A DNA stretch of 64,000 nucleotides from Bacteroides acidifaciens (GTDB taxonomy: Bacteria > Bacteroidota > Bacteroidia > Bacteroidales > Bacteroidaceae), in contig NZ_CAEUHO010000001.1 in NCBI RefSeq assembly GCF_903181435.1, positions 1,674,001-1,738,000 on the forward strand, written 5' to 3'. How positions within the stretch are numbered: position 1 is the stretch's first letter; every line of letters starts with the position of its first letter. The translations under genes and the position numbers were made by a program. Below the pieces are notes generated by a model. It searched no databases, was not told the origin of the DNA, and saw nothing but the letters and a program-made list of their open reading frames with translations. Of this stretch, positions 1-8,049 are shown piece by piece.

Positions 1-968
1 TTCCGACTCATATTATCAGCATTCCGGGAAGAACTACCGAAAGAACCCTTCACTCCGTCTGCCACATTTTTCCTGGCGGGGCATGACTGATTCTGACAAT
101 TGCAATCTGTTGGGATAATAATCCGAAAAGTGACAGTTTTGCCATACCCGAAACCCGTTATTTTTCCACCATGGAAATGAATAATTTTCCTCACTGTCCT
201 TAAACCGCTAAACCCGTATAAAGGCAGCATAAGAGGAATAAAAGGAAGCATTCTTTTACCTTCTTTTTCCAACATCTTATGATTACTGATATAGAGTTTC
301 CATGAATTTATCGTATGTGCTATCTTTATGAAAATGCAACAGCCTGGAGCAGATTTCTGAATCATCTTGTTCAGAAGATGTTGCAATGCCGCAGTCATAA
401 TATTCTCATTAATCCTGCAACTGACACAGTCTGGACATTCACTTACTATCAACTGTATCCGACGGGACTTCGCATAAGGACGACACTGATTTACAATAGA
501 AGTAATATAAGTAAAAAGCTCAAAATTAATCGTAGATGTTTTGGGCTTGATTTTCCCATTCTCTTTGTCAAGCGTAGCAACATTATGATTACAGTCTATT
601 ACACATCTAGTATATCTCAACGCTTCTTCTATCTTGGGAGAAAGGGATTCCGAAAGATTATCAGTCTTTATGTCTTCCAACTGGTTCTGTAATAATAGTA
701 ATGGTGTATGTACCGCATGAATCATATTCACTGTAAGCTTATATTTCTCATGTGACTGTAACCTTGTATTATAGTCCAACAAGAAATACACCAATAAACA
801 AACCAATAGCCCGAGTCCAAGACTCTCTACAGGAACCACATATCCTAATAAAGACATATTGGGTAAAATCACATCAACAGTTTGTTTACTATCTGCTAAA
901 TTGGCTCCGGCACTCAAAAAGAGTGAAGCCTGAAAATCTGATAACCAATTCAGATAACAATTATTCAT
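1..968 (-). CDS. Membrane sensor histidine kinase, 3' end beyond window, degenerate ATP-binding domain
   Basis: An uninterrupted minus-strand frame begins at ATG 968-966 (protein start MNNCYLNW) and leaves the window still open, giving at least 322 residues. An in-frame stop lies a few codons upstream of the ATG, so the start is firm. One hydrophobic segment is at about residues 51-68. It is followed by a HisKA-like H box, MIHAVHTPLLLL, with the phospho-acceptor His, and then a HATPase-like region ending RKIIHFHGGKI...KTVTFRIIIP. The ATP-binding boxes look decayed: the N box reads HLLNKMIQKS, lacking the usual Asn and Lys, and the G1 position reads SNH rather than DxG. The C-terminal linker may lead to a receiver or AraC region as in Bacteroides hybrid kinases, but this is not visible. 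It lacks the large periplasmic propeller of classical hybrid two-component sensors. It probably regulates the neighbouring glycan locus. Confidence 0.8.
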   Translation of the reverse strand, partial: MNNCYLNWLSDFQASLFLSAGANLADSKQTVDVILPNMSLLGYVVPVESLGLGLLVCLLVYFLLDYNTRLQSHEKYKLTVNMIHAVHTPLLLLQNQLEDIKTDNLSESLSPKIEEALRYTRCVIDCNHNVATLDKENGKIKPKTSTINFELFTYITSIVNQCRPYAKSRRIQLIVSECPDCVSCRINENIMTAALQHLLNKMIQKSAPGCCIFIKIAHTINSWKLYISNHKMLEKEGKRMLPFIPLMLPLYGFSGLRTVRKIIHFHGGKITGFGYGKTVTFRIIIPTDCNCQNQSCPARKNVADGVKGSFGSSSRNADNMSR

Positions 969-1120
969 ACTAGTATCGGATTAAATTAATTAATATGTTA
1001 CACTTTCAACATAACACACCTGATTTTTTATGCATGCCAAAAGTCGATGCAAGTGTAAACATTTTAACAACCACCAAGCAGGTGGTTTCCGACATAATAA
1101 ATGGGTGTTTTTTATCAAAT

Positions 1121-1142
1121 GGTAACAATTTACGCTGTTACC
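1121..1142. promoter_or_regulatory. Perfect inverted repeat, candidate operator
   Basis: GGTAACA and TGTTACC form a perfect 7-bp inverted repeat with an 8-nt spacer, in the divergent gap about 150 bp from the kinase start and 440 bp from the amidase start. The half-site spacing is about 1.5 helical turns centre to centre, as for dimeric regulators. The regulator is unknown. Confidence 0.4.
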
Positions 1143-1277
1143 TTAAAAAATAAAGGATTTGATCGCAATTCTACCCGTTCTGTTTAGACTACAGTCTTAA
1201 CCCATTCATTTGTAGAAGTGCCGATTCATCACTTGGAAGCAATCAATACGATAATCAAAAATAACAACAATTACAAA

Positions 1278-1345
1278 AGAACTTCACCCGCACCGTAGTT
1301 ACTTTCCGGTGACGGCTCCGAAGTTCTGCCAAATTGTCTTTTTTC
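1278..1345 (+). terminator. Two-tier stem-loop with T-rich tail
   Basis: AGAACTTC (1278-1285) pairs with GAAGTTCT (1320-1327), and inside it CACCG (1291-1295) pairs with CGGTG (1307-1311). A TCTTTTTT tract follows at about 1336-1344. It would end a plus-strand transcript, but no plus-strand protein gene lies upstream in the window. It may be an attenuator in the amidase leader or the 3' end of a small RNA. Confidence 0.4.
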
Positions 1346-1582
1346 CTGGTATTCCTTAAGACTCATATATTTTTATGATTTATAAATGATTCAGTTCTAT
1401 AACATCCTGTAGGCTCGTTTGTTTGCGGGTTTCTTGCATTTTAATGGCTTTAAAAACGTATTTAATTTTACTAACTTAATAATTCCTTTTTTTCTTGAAG
1501 TTTATTCGAATGTACTTAAATCAATAGAACTCACATAAACTAATTTCCCTTCAGATTTGTTTTTCAATGAAAAACAATTATT

Positions 1583-2671
1583 ATGAAGAAGAATTTATCT
1601 GTTAATCAAGTAGTCATTGGCTGTCTGTTTATGTTCCTGTCTCCTTCTCTTGCAGAAGCCTGCACAGGTATTACTTTAAAAAGCAAAAATGACACTACTA
1701 TCGTTGCAAGGACGATTGAATGGGGTGGAAGTGACATGAACAGCCAATATGTCATTGTTCCAAGAGGGTATACCGAACAATCATTCACTCCGGATGGCGT
1801 TGACGGAATGTTGTATGCCGCACAATACGGATATGTAGGACTGGCTGTAGAACAAAAAGAATTCATAGCCGAAGGTCTGAACGAAGCCGGACTTTCAGCA
1901 GGATTGTTCTATTTTCCTCATTATGGCGAATATGAGAAATACAATCCGGCAGAGAAAGCAAAAAGTATTTCTGATTTACAACTCGTTTCCTGGCTTCTGG
2001 GAAAATGTAAAACTGTGGATGAAGTGAAAAAAGCAGTTCAAGAAGTACACGTGATTAATTTTATCCCACAAGCATCTACTGTTCATTGGCGTTTTACTGA
2101 CGCTTCCGGTCGACAGGTGGTTTTGGAGATAGTTCAGGGCATCCCCCATTTTTATGAGAATAAGTTGGGAGTGCTGACAAATTCTCCCGGTTTTGAATGG
2201 CATCTGACGAATCTCAATAATTATGTCAACCTATACCCCGGATCAGCTCCGGCCAAACGTTTGGGTAATATAGAATTAAGTGCTTTCGGCTCCGGAAGCG
2301 GCTTTCTAGGTATTCCTGGCGACATAACTCCACCCTCCCGTTTTGTACGTGCCGCTTTTTATCAGGCAACGGCTCCCCAACAGGATACTGCTTTAAAGAC
2401 CGTTCTTCAATGTTTCCAAATACTGAACAATTTTGATATACCGGAAGGGATAGAGTTTCCGGCAGGAGAAATTCCGGCAAATATTCCAAGCGCTACCCAA
2501 TGGACTTCAGCTACGGACATAGCCAATCGAATCATTTATTTCCGTACTATGTACAATAGCGCTATACGCAGTATCGATTTACATTCGATTAATTTCTCCA
2601 CTGTACGTTATCAAGCTATACCGATGGATATTGTCAAACAACAACCTGTTGAAAATATAAGAATAAAATAG
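1583..2671 (+). CDS. Secreted choloylglycine hydrolase-family amidase (linear amide C-N hydrolase)
   Basis: This 362-residue Ntn-hydrolase is of the bile-salt hydrolase/penicillin V acylase family, which cleaves linear amide bonds such as those of conjugated bile acids or acylated amines. The N-terminus is a signal peptide ending ...LAEA; cleavage there exposes Cys27 as the N-terminal nucleophile, as the family requires. Arg43 follows in ARTIEWG, where the family usually has R-x-x-D; here it is R-x-x-E. Later motifs TNSPGFEW (catalytic Asn) and PPSRFVRAAF (catalytic Arg) are present. Length is usual for secreted Bacteroides members. Substrate cannot be read from the sequence; a penicillin V acylase-like or N-acyl amidase activity is as likely as bile-salt hydrolysis. 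A hairpin sits just before the ATG. It may be independent of the downstream pectin genes, which begin after a 110-bp gap. Confidence 0.85.
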   Translation: MKKNLSVNQVVIGCLFMFLSPSLAEACTGITLKSKNDTTIVARTIEWGGSDMNSQYVIVPRGYTEQSFTPDGVDGMLYAAQYGYVGLAVEQKEFIAEGLNEAGLSAGLFYFPHYGEYEKYNPAEKAKSISDLQLVSWLLGKCKTVDEVKKAVQEVHVINFIPQASTVHWRFTDASGRQVVLEIVQGIPHFYENKLGVLTNSPGFEWHLTNLNNYVNLYPGSAPAKRLGNIELSAFGSGSGFLGIPGDITPPSRFVRAAFYQATAPQQDTALKTVLQCFQILNNFDIPEGIEFPAGEIPANIPSATQWTSATDIANRIIYFRTMYNSAIRSIDLHSINFSTVRYQAIPMDIVKQQPVENIRIK

Positions 2672-2739
2672 CATCCATATCTTTATAAACACATTTCCGA
2701 GGCAAGATGTTTCACGGAATATGGGTACAAAAATCTTCT

Positions 2740-2775
2740 CCAATCGTCCTTTTATAAAAGTATAAAAGCAATTGG
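2740..2775 (+). promoter_or_regulatory. Interrupted palindrome just upstream of the GH95 start
   Basis: CCAAT (2740-2744) and CTTTTATA (2749-2756) are mirrored by TATAAAAG (2761-2768) and ATTGG (2771-2775), ending six bases before the ATG at 2782. It could be an operator or an RNA hairpin that masks the ribosome-binding region of the first gene of the plus-strand enzyme set. Confidence 0.4.
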
Positions 2776-2781
2776 ACAGAA

Positions 2782-5250
2782 ATGAATAAAAAGAGATTAA
2801 TCGGATATCTGTTTGTTATGGTGTCTGTAAGTTGTATTCATGCACAGGAAAAGAAAGTAGCCACGCAGGAATATAAATTATGGTACGACCGTCCCGCACA
2901 GGTATGGACCGAAGCTTTACCCCTAGGGAACGGTCGCCTGGGAGCTATGGTATATGGAACACCGGGCACAGAACAAATACAACTAAACGAAGAAACCATT
3001 TGGGCAGGACGTCCCAACAATAACGCCAATCCGAACGCACTGGAGTATGTCCCGAAAGTGCGCGAACTGGTGTTTGCCGGAAAATATCTGGAAGCGCAGA
3101 CTCTTGCAACAGAGAAAGTAATGGCAAAGACCAATTCGGGTATGCCATATCAAAGCTTCGGCGACCTGCGAATCGCTTTTCCCGGACATACCCGTTATTC
3201 CAATTATTACCGGGAATTAAGTTTGGACTCGGCACGTGCCATCGTCCGTTATGAAGTAGACGGAGTGCAGTATCAACGTGAAACGTTCACTTCATTTACC
3301 GACCAGGTAGTAATGGTCAGGCTGACTGCCAACCGTCCCGGACAAATTACTTTCAACGCACAACTTACTTCGCCACACCAAGATGTAATGATAGCTTCCG
3401 AAGAGGAAAATTGCGTGACACTTTCCGGAGTATCTTCCTGGCATGAGGGGCTCAAAGGGAAAGTGGAGTTCCAAGGGAGACTGACGGCAAAAAACAAAGG
3501 GGGGAAGATAGCATGTGCCGATGGTGTCCTTTCCGTTGAAGGAGCTGATGAAGCCACGGTCTATGTATCCATTGCCACCAACTTCAACAATTATCTCGAC
3601 ATCACTGCAAATCAGATAGAACGTGCCAGAGATTACTTGTCTAAATCAATGGCACGCCCATTCGCGGAAGCCAAGAAAAATCATATTGATTTCTACCGCA
3701 AATACTTGACCAGAGTAACTTTAGATTTAGGAGAAGATCAATACAAAAATGTGACGACCGACAAACGGGTAGAGAATTTCAAAGAAACGAATAATGCTCA
3801 TTTGGTTGCCACTTATTTCCAGTTCGGACGCTACTTGCTGATTTGTTCTTCCCAACCGGGCGGGCAACCTGCCAATCTGCAAGGTATCTGGAACGACAAA
3901 CTATTCCCTTCATGGGACAGCAAATACACCTGCAATATCAATTTGGAGATGAATTACTGGCCCTCGGAAGTTACGAACCTGAGCGAACTGAACGAACCTC
4001 TTTTCCGGCTGATAAAGGAAGTGAGCGAAACAGGAAAGGAAACAGCTAAAATCATGTATGGAGCCGACGGCTGGGTATTGCATCATAATACGGACATTTG
4101 GCGTGTCACAGGTGCAATCGACAAAGCACCTTCAGGTATGTGGCCGAGTGGCGGAGCATGGCTTTGCCGCCATCTTTGGGAACGTTATCTATACACGGGA
4201 GATGTCAATTTCCTGCGTTCCGTTTATCCCATACTAAAAGAATCGGGACGTTTCTTTGATGAAATCATGGTAAAAGAGCCTGTACACGGTTGGCTGGTAG
4301 TATGCCCCAGTAATTCACCGGAGAATGTACATTCCGGCAGTAACGGCAAAGCAACGACAGCCGCCGGATGCACAATGGACAATCAATTGATTTTCGACCT
4401 TTGGACTGCCATTGTTTCGGCATCCAAAATACTGGATACTGATAAAGAATTTGCCACTCACCTGTCACAACGCCTCAAGGAAATGGCCCCCATGCAAGTG
4501 GGACATTGGGGACAGTTACAAGAATGGATGTTCGACTGGGACGATCCGGATGATGTACACCGTCATGTATCCCATCTTTACGGACTATTCCCCAGCAACC
4601 AGATTTCTCCTTACCGTACTCCCGAATTATTCGATGCCGCACGCACTTCGCTCATTCATCGCGGAGATCCTTCGACCGGTTGGAGCATGGGATGGAAAGT
4701 ATGTCTTTGGGCACGTCTGCTTGACGGTGACCATGCCTACAAACTAATTACAGACCAGCTAACCCTTGTACGCAACGAAAAGAAAAAAGGTGGTACCTAC
4801 CCTAACCTGTTCGATGCACACCCGCCTTTCCAAATTGACGGTAACTTCGGCTGTGCCGCGGGTATCGCCGAGATGCTGATGCAAAGCTACGATGGTTTTA
4901 TTTACCTGCTTCCTGCGCTTCCCACCCTTTGGAAAGAAGGTTCTGTCAAAGGTATTATTGCCCGTGGTGGTTTTGAACTCGACTTGAGTTGGAAAAACGG
5001 GAAAGTAAGCCGCTTAGTCATAAAATCCCACAAAGGCGGCAACTGTCGCCTACGCTCACTCAACCCGCTGACAGGCAAAGGACTGAAACGTGCCAAAGGA
5101 GAAAACATGAATCCTCTCTATGCTGTTCCTGCCATTCCCGAACCATTAATCAACGAAAAAGCCAACCTGAATAAAGTGGTTGTTGCAGATACCTATTTAT
5201 ATGACCTGCCCACCAAAGCAGGACAGGAATATATATTGACAGGAAAATAA
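2782..5250 (+). CDS. GH95 family alpha-L-fucosidase/alpha-L-galactosidase
   Basis: This 822-residue secreted enzyme (signal peptide ending near SCIHAQ) has the GH95 layout: an N-terminal beta-sandwich from residue 30 (LWYDRPAQVWTEALPLGNGRLGAM in part), then an (alpha/alpha)6 barrel and a C-terminal sandwich. Family motifs are INLEMNYWPSE near residues 385-395 (the Asn residues that act as base), SNSPEN near 510 (likely general acid Glu) and IDGNFGCAAGIAEML near 685-700 (Asp that activates the Asn). GH95 enzymes remove alpha-1,2-L-fucose or, in plant-glycan loci, alpha-L-galactose. Within a pectin-type locus the latter or a fucosylated pectin side chain is plausible (inference). The GH105 gene follows after 13 bases, indicating an operon. 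Confidence 0.9.
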   Translation: MNKKRLIGYLFVMVSVSCIHAQEKKVATQEYKLWYDRPAQVWTEALPLGNGRLGAMVYGTPGTEQIQLNEETIWAGRPNNNANPNALEYVPKVRELVFAGKYLEAQTLATEKVMAKTNSGMPYQSFGDLRIAFPGHTRYSNYYRELSLDSARAIVRYEVDGVQYQRETFTSFTDQVVMVRLTANRPGQITFNAQLTSPHQDVMIASEEENCVTLSGVSSWHEGLKGKVEFQGRLTAKNKGGKIACADGVLSVEGADEATVYVSIATNFNNYLDITANQIERARDYLSKSMARPFAEAKKNHIDFYRKYLTRVTLDLGEDQYKNVTTDKRVENFKETNNAHLVATYFQFGRYLLICSSQPGGQPANLQGIWNDKLFPSWDSKYTCNINLEMNYWPSEVTNLSELNEPLFRLIKEVSETGKETAKIMYGADGWVLHHNTDIWRVTGAIDKAPSGMWPSGGAWLCRHLWERYLYTGDVNFLRSVYPILKESGRFFDEIMVKEPVHGWLVVCPSNSPENVHSGSNGKATTAAGCTMDNQLIFDLWTAIVSASKILDTDKEFATHLSQRLKEMAPMQVGHWGQLQEWMFDWDDPDDVHRHVSHLYGLFPSNQISPYRTPELFDAARTSLIHRGDPSTGWSMGWKVCLWARLLDGDHAYKLITDQLTLVRNEKKKGGTYPNLFDAHPPFQIDGNFGCAAGIAEMLMQSYDGFIYLLPALPTLWKEGSVKGIIARGGFELDLSWKNGKVSRLVIKSHKGGNCRLRSLNPLTGKGLKRAKGENMNPLYAVPAIPEPLINEKANLNKVVVADTYLYDLPTKAGQEYILTGK

Positions 5251-5263
5251 TAACTCAACCGAT

Positions 5264-6469
5264 ATGAACAGAAACTTATTAAAACTGATTGTCGCTTGCG
5301 GAGCTGCTTGTTTTATCGCATGCACGACCCCTCAGAAAGCAGAGACGGAAAAGTGGAGTGAACGTATGGCACGCTCCGAAATGAAGCGTTTTCCCGAACC
5401 TTGGATGATTGAGAAAGCCAAGAAACCACGCTGGGGATATACCCACGGTCTTGTGGTTAAGTCCATGCTCGAAGAATGGAAACATACGGGCGACAGCGCC
5501 TACTATGATTATGCCAGAATCTATGCTGACAGTCTGATTGATACCGACGGGCATATCAAAACCATGAAATACCTTTCATTCAACATTGATAATGTCAACG
5601 GTGGCAAGATTCTTTTTGACCTTTACGCACAGACTGGAGACGAACGTTACAAGATTGCCATGGATACCTTACGCAAACAAATGGCGGAACAACCCCGCAC
5701 AAGCGAAGGCGGATTCTGGCACAAACTGAGATACCCGCACCAAATGTGGCTGGACGGAATCTTTATGGCTTCCCCATACTTAGCTCAATACGGTGCAACT
5801 TTTAATGAACCGGGCTTATTTGACGAAGCCGTGAAGCAGATTCTTCTTATAAACCGCAAGACTTATGATTCCGCAACCGGACTTTATTATCACGGCTGGG
5901 ACGAAAGCCGCGACCAGAAATGGGCAAATCCCGAAACAGGCTGCTCTCCTAACTTCTGGAGCCGCAGTATCGGATGGTATGGAGCCGCCATTGTCGATGT
6001 GCTCGATTATCTTCCACAGGAAACTGCCGGACGCGACAGTGTGATGCAGATTCTTCAAGGACTAGCCAAGACACTGGTAAAATATCAAGATTCTCAATCG
6101 GGCACCTGGTATCAAGTAACCGACCAAGGAGCACGCGAAGGGAATTATCTGGAATCTTCGGCAACTGCCTTATTTATTTACACACTTGCCAAAGCTATCA
6201 ATAAAGGATATATCGGCAAAGAATATATTGAACCCACACAAAAAGCCTTCGAGGGTATGATCAAGACATTCACCCGTCTTGAAGAAGACGGCAGCTACAC
6301 AATCACCAACTGCTGTGCAGTTGCCGGATTGGGTGGAGACTCTAAAAGATACCGTGACGGCTCATTCGAATATTATATCAGTGAACCGATTATCGAAAAC
6401 GATCCTAAATCGGTAGGCTCATTCATTTTGGCTGCTATCGAGTATGAAAAAATGATGGAGAAAAAATAA
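5264..6469 (+). CDS. GH105 unsaturated rhamnogalacturonyl/uronyl hydrolase, lipoprotein
   Basis: This 401-residue enzyme carries a lipoprotein-like signal with likely lipidation at Cys20 (CFIAC). GH105 enzymes remove the 4,5-unsaturated uronic acid left at the non-reducing end by pectin lyases. The (alpha/alpha)6 pattern is clear: RWGYTHG near residue 65, KLRYPHQMWLDGIFMASPYLAQYG near 150-175 in pieces (the Asp of WLDG is the expected catalytic acid), and FWSRSIGWYGAAIVDVL near 230. It complements the PL1 lyase at 24-26 kb. A 50-bp gap separates it from the next gene, consistent with co-transcription. Confidence 0.92.
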   Translation: MNRNLLKLIVACGAACFIACTTPQKAETEKWSERMARSEMKRFPEPWMIEKAKKPRWGYTHGLVVKSMLEEWKHTGDSAYYDYARIYADSLIDTDGHIKTMKYLSFNIDNVNGGKILFDLYAQTGDERYKIAMDTLRKQMAEQPRTSEGGFWHKLRYPHQMWLDGIFMASPYLAQYGATFNEPGLFDEAVKQILLINRKTYDSATGLYYHGWDESRDQKWANPETGCSPNFWSRSIGWYGAAIVDVLDYLPQETAGRDSVMQILQGLAKTLVKYQDSQSGTWYQVTDQGAREGNYLESSATALFIYTLAKAINKGYIGKEYIEPTQKAFEGMIKTFTRLEEDGSYTITNCCAVAGLGGDSKRYRDGSFEYYISEPIIENDPKSVGSFILAAIEYEKMMEKK

Positions 6470-6519
6470 TATTCAGGGACGGAATCATTAGTACAATAAA
6501 CTAAAAACGATAAAATACA

Positions 6520-7989
6520 ATGAGAAAATTCAAGATTCTTCCTCTTTTGTTGCTGTTATTGACACTGGCTACTACGGCCGCAGCACAAAAGAAAACACAA
6601 AAAACGTATATCCCCTGGGACAATGGCAAACTCGTCGTTTCCGAAGAGGGACGCTACCTGAAACACGAAAACGGCACTCCTTTTTTCTGGCTCGGAGAAA
6701 CAGGATGGCTGCTCCCCGAACGATTGAACCGTGACGAAGCCGAATATTATCTGGAACAGTGCAAACGTCGCGGATACAATGTGATTCAAGTTCAGACAAT
6801 GAATAATGTTCCATCCATGAATATCTACGGACAATATTCCATGATAGACGGATATAACTTCAAGAATATCAACCAGAAAGGTGTATATGGTTATTGGGAT
6901 CACATGGATTATATCATTCGTACAGCGGCCAAAAAGGGACAGTACATCGGTATGGTTTGTATATGGGGAAGCCCTGTGAACCGTGGTGAAATGACTGTAG
7001 AACAGGCGAAAGCCTATGGCAAATTCCTGGCAGAACGTTATAAAGACGAACCGAACATTATCTGGTTTATCGGTGGGGATATTCGCGGCGACGTGAAAAC
7101 AGACGAATGGGAAGCATTGGCAACCTCTATCAAGGCTATCGACAAGAATCACTTGATGACTTTCCACCCGCGCGGCAGAACGACCTCGGCAACCTGGTTC
7201 AACAACGCTCCATGGCTGGATTTCAATATGTTCCAAAGCGGACACCGTCGCTACGGACAACGTTTCGGTGATGGCGATTATCCTATCGAAGAAAATACAG
7301 AAGAAGACAACTGGCGTTTTGTTGAACGTAGCATGGCTATGAAGCCGATGAAACCCGTGATTGACGGAGAACCCATTTACGAAGAAATCCCTCACGGCCT
7401 GCACGATGAAAATGAACTGTTATGGAAAGATTATGATGTACGTCGCTATGCTTATTGGTCTGTATTTGCAGGTTCTTTCGGACATACATACGGTCATAAT
7501 TCCATCATGCAGTTTATCAAGCCGGGTGTAGGCGGTGCCTATGGAGCCAAGAAACCCTGGTACGATGCTTTGAACGACCCGGGCTTTAACCAAATGAAAT
7601 ATCTGAAAAACCTGATGCTGACTTTCCCGTTCTTTGAACGCGTGCCGGATCAGTCCATTATCGCAGGTCAGAACGGTGAACGTTACGACCGTGCCATCGC
7701 TACACGCGGTAATGATTATCTGATGGTATATAACTATACCGGACGTCCGATGGAAATTGATTTCACCAAAATCAGCGGCGCAAAGAAGAATGCCTGGTGG
7801 TACACAACGAAAGACGGCAAACTGGAATATATCGGCGAGTTTGATAATGGTGTGCACAAATTCCAGCATGATAGCAGTTATTGCAGCGGAAACGATCATG
7901 TGCTGATTGTTGTAGACAGCAGTAAAGATTATCTGAATAAGGACTGGACGGAACTTCCCGCCCAGAACCGGCAAGGTGCCGGCTCTTAG
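6520..7989 (+). CDS. DUF4038 glycoside hydrolase, GH140 (apiosidase)-like
   Basis: This 489-residue secreted protein (signal peptide ending TTAAAQ) has a TIM-barrel DUF4038 domain followed by a small C-terminal beta-sandwich (from about residue 395) of the type annotated as collagenase collagen-binding-like. FFWLGETGWLLPERLNRDEAEYYLE near residues 50-75 (in pieces), IIWFIGGDIRGD near 185 and KPVIDGEPIYEE near 280 match the family core; the Asp of GGD and Glu of DGEP are the expected catalytic pair by comparison with GH140 endo-apiosidase of rhamnogalacturonan II degradation. Exact specificity is unproven because many DUF4038 proteins are uncharacterised. It sits in the middle of the plus-strand enzyme operon. 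Confidence 0.82.
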   Translation: MRKFKILPLLLLLLTLATTAAAQKKTQKTYIPWDNGKLVVSEEGRYLKHENGTPFFWLGETGWLLPERLNRDEAEYYLEQCKRRGYNVIQVQTMNNVPSMNIYGQYSMIDGYNFKNINQKGVYGYWDHMDYIIRTAAKKGQYIGMVCIWGSPVNRGEMTVEQAKAYGKFLAERYKDEPNIIWFIGGDIRGDVKTDEWEALATSIKAIDKNHLMTFHPRGRTTSATWFNNAPWLDFNMFQSGHRRYGQRFGDGDYPIEENTEEDNWRFVERSMAMKPMKPVIDGEPIYEEIPHGLHDENELLWKDYDVRRYAYWSVFAGSFGHTYGHNSIMQFIKPGVGGAYGAKKPWYDALNDPGFNQMKYLKNLMLTFPFFERVPDQSIIAGQNGERYDRAIATRGNDYLMVYNYTGRPMEIDFTKISGAKKNAWWYTTKDGKLEYIGEFDNGVHKFQHDSSYCSGNDHVLIVVDSSKDYLNKDWTELPAQNRQGAGS

Positions 7990-8049
7990 TTTCCATTCGG
8001 TACAAATTAGCTACATAAAGTTAGTAGCCACTCTATATAATCAACGCTC

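Larger units (their letters stand above)
969..1582. other. Divergent intergenic region, no convincing gene
   Basis: This 614-bp AT-rich gap separates the kinase and the secreted amidase, which are transcribed outward. I see no convincing protein gene. It contains several inverted repeats: AACCACC/GGTGGTT (1069-1075/1081-1087), GGTAACA/TGTTACC (1121-1127/1136-1142), a two-tier stem-loop at 1278-1327, and TTGTTTTT/AAAAACAA (1557-1564/1570-1577) immediately before the amidase start. No full TTTG/TAnnTTTG promoter pair was found for either gene. Confidence 0.6.

Noticed and set aside
315..973. Two plus-strand open frames of 125 and 73 codons near the left edge
   Set aside because: They lie antisense to a continuous minus-strand frame with clear HisKA/HATPase-like sequence, and neither protein resembles a family.
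6556..7404. Minus-strand open frame of 282 codons
   Set aside because: It mirrors the DUF4038 gene; its protein is rich in His, Phe and Val in the way typical of antisense translation of a real gene.
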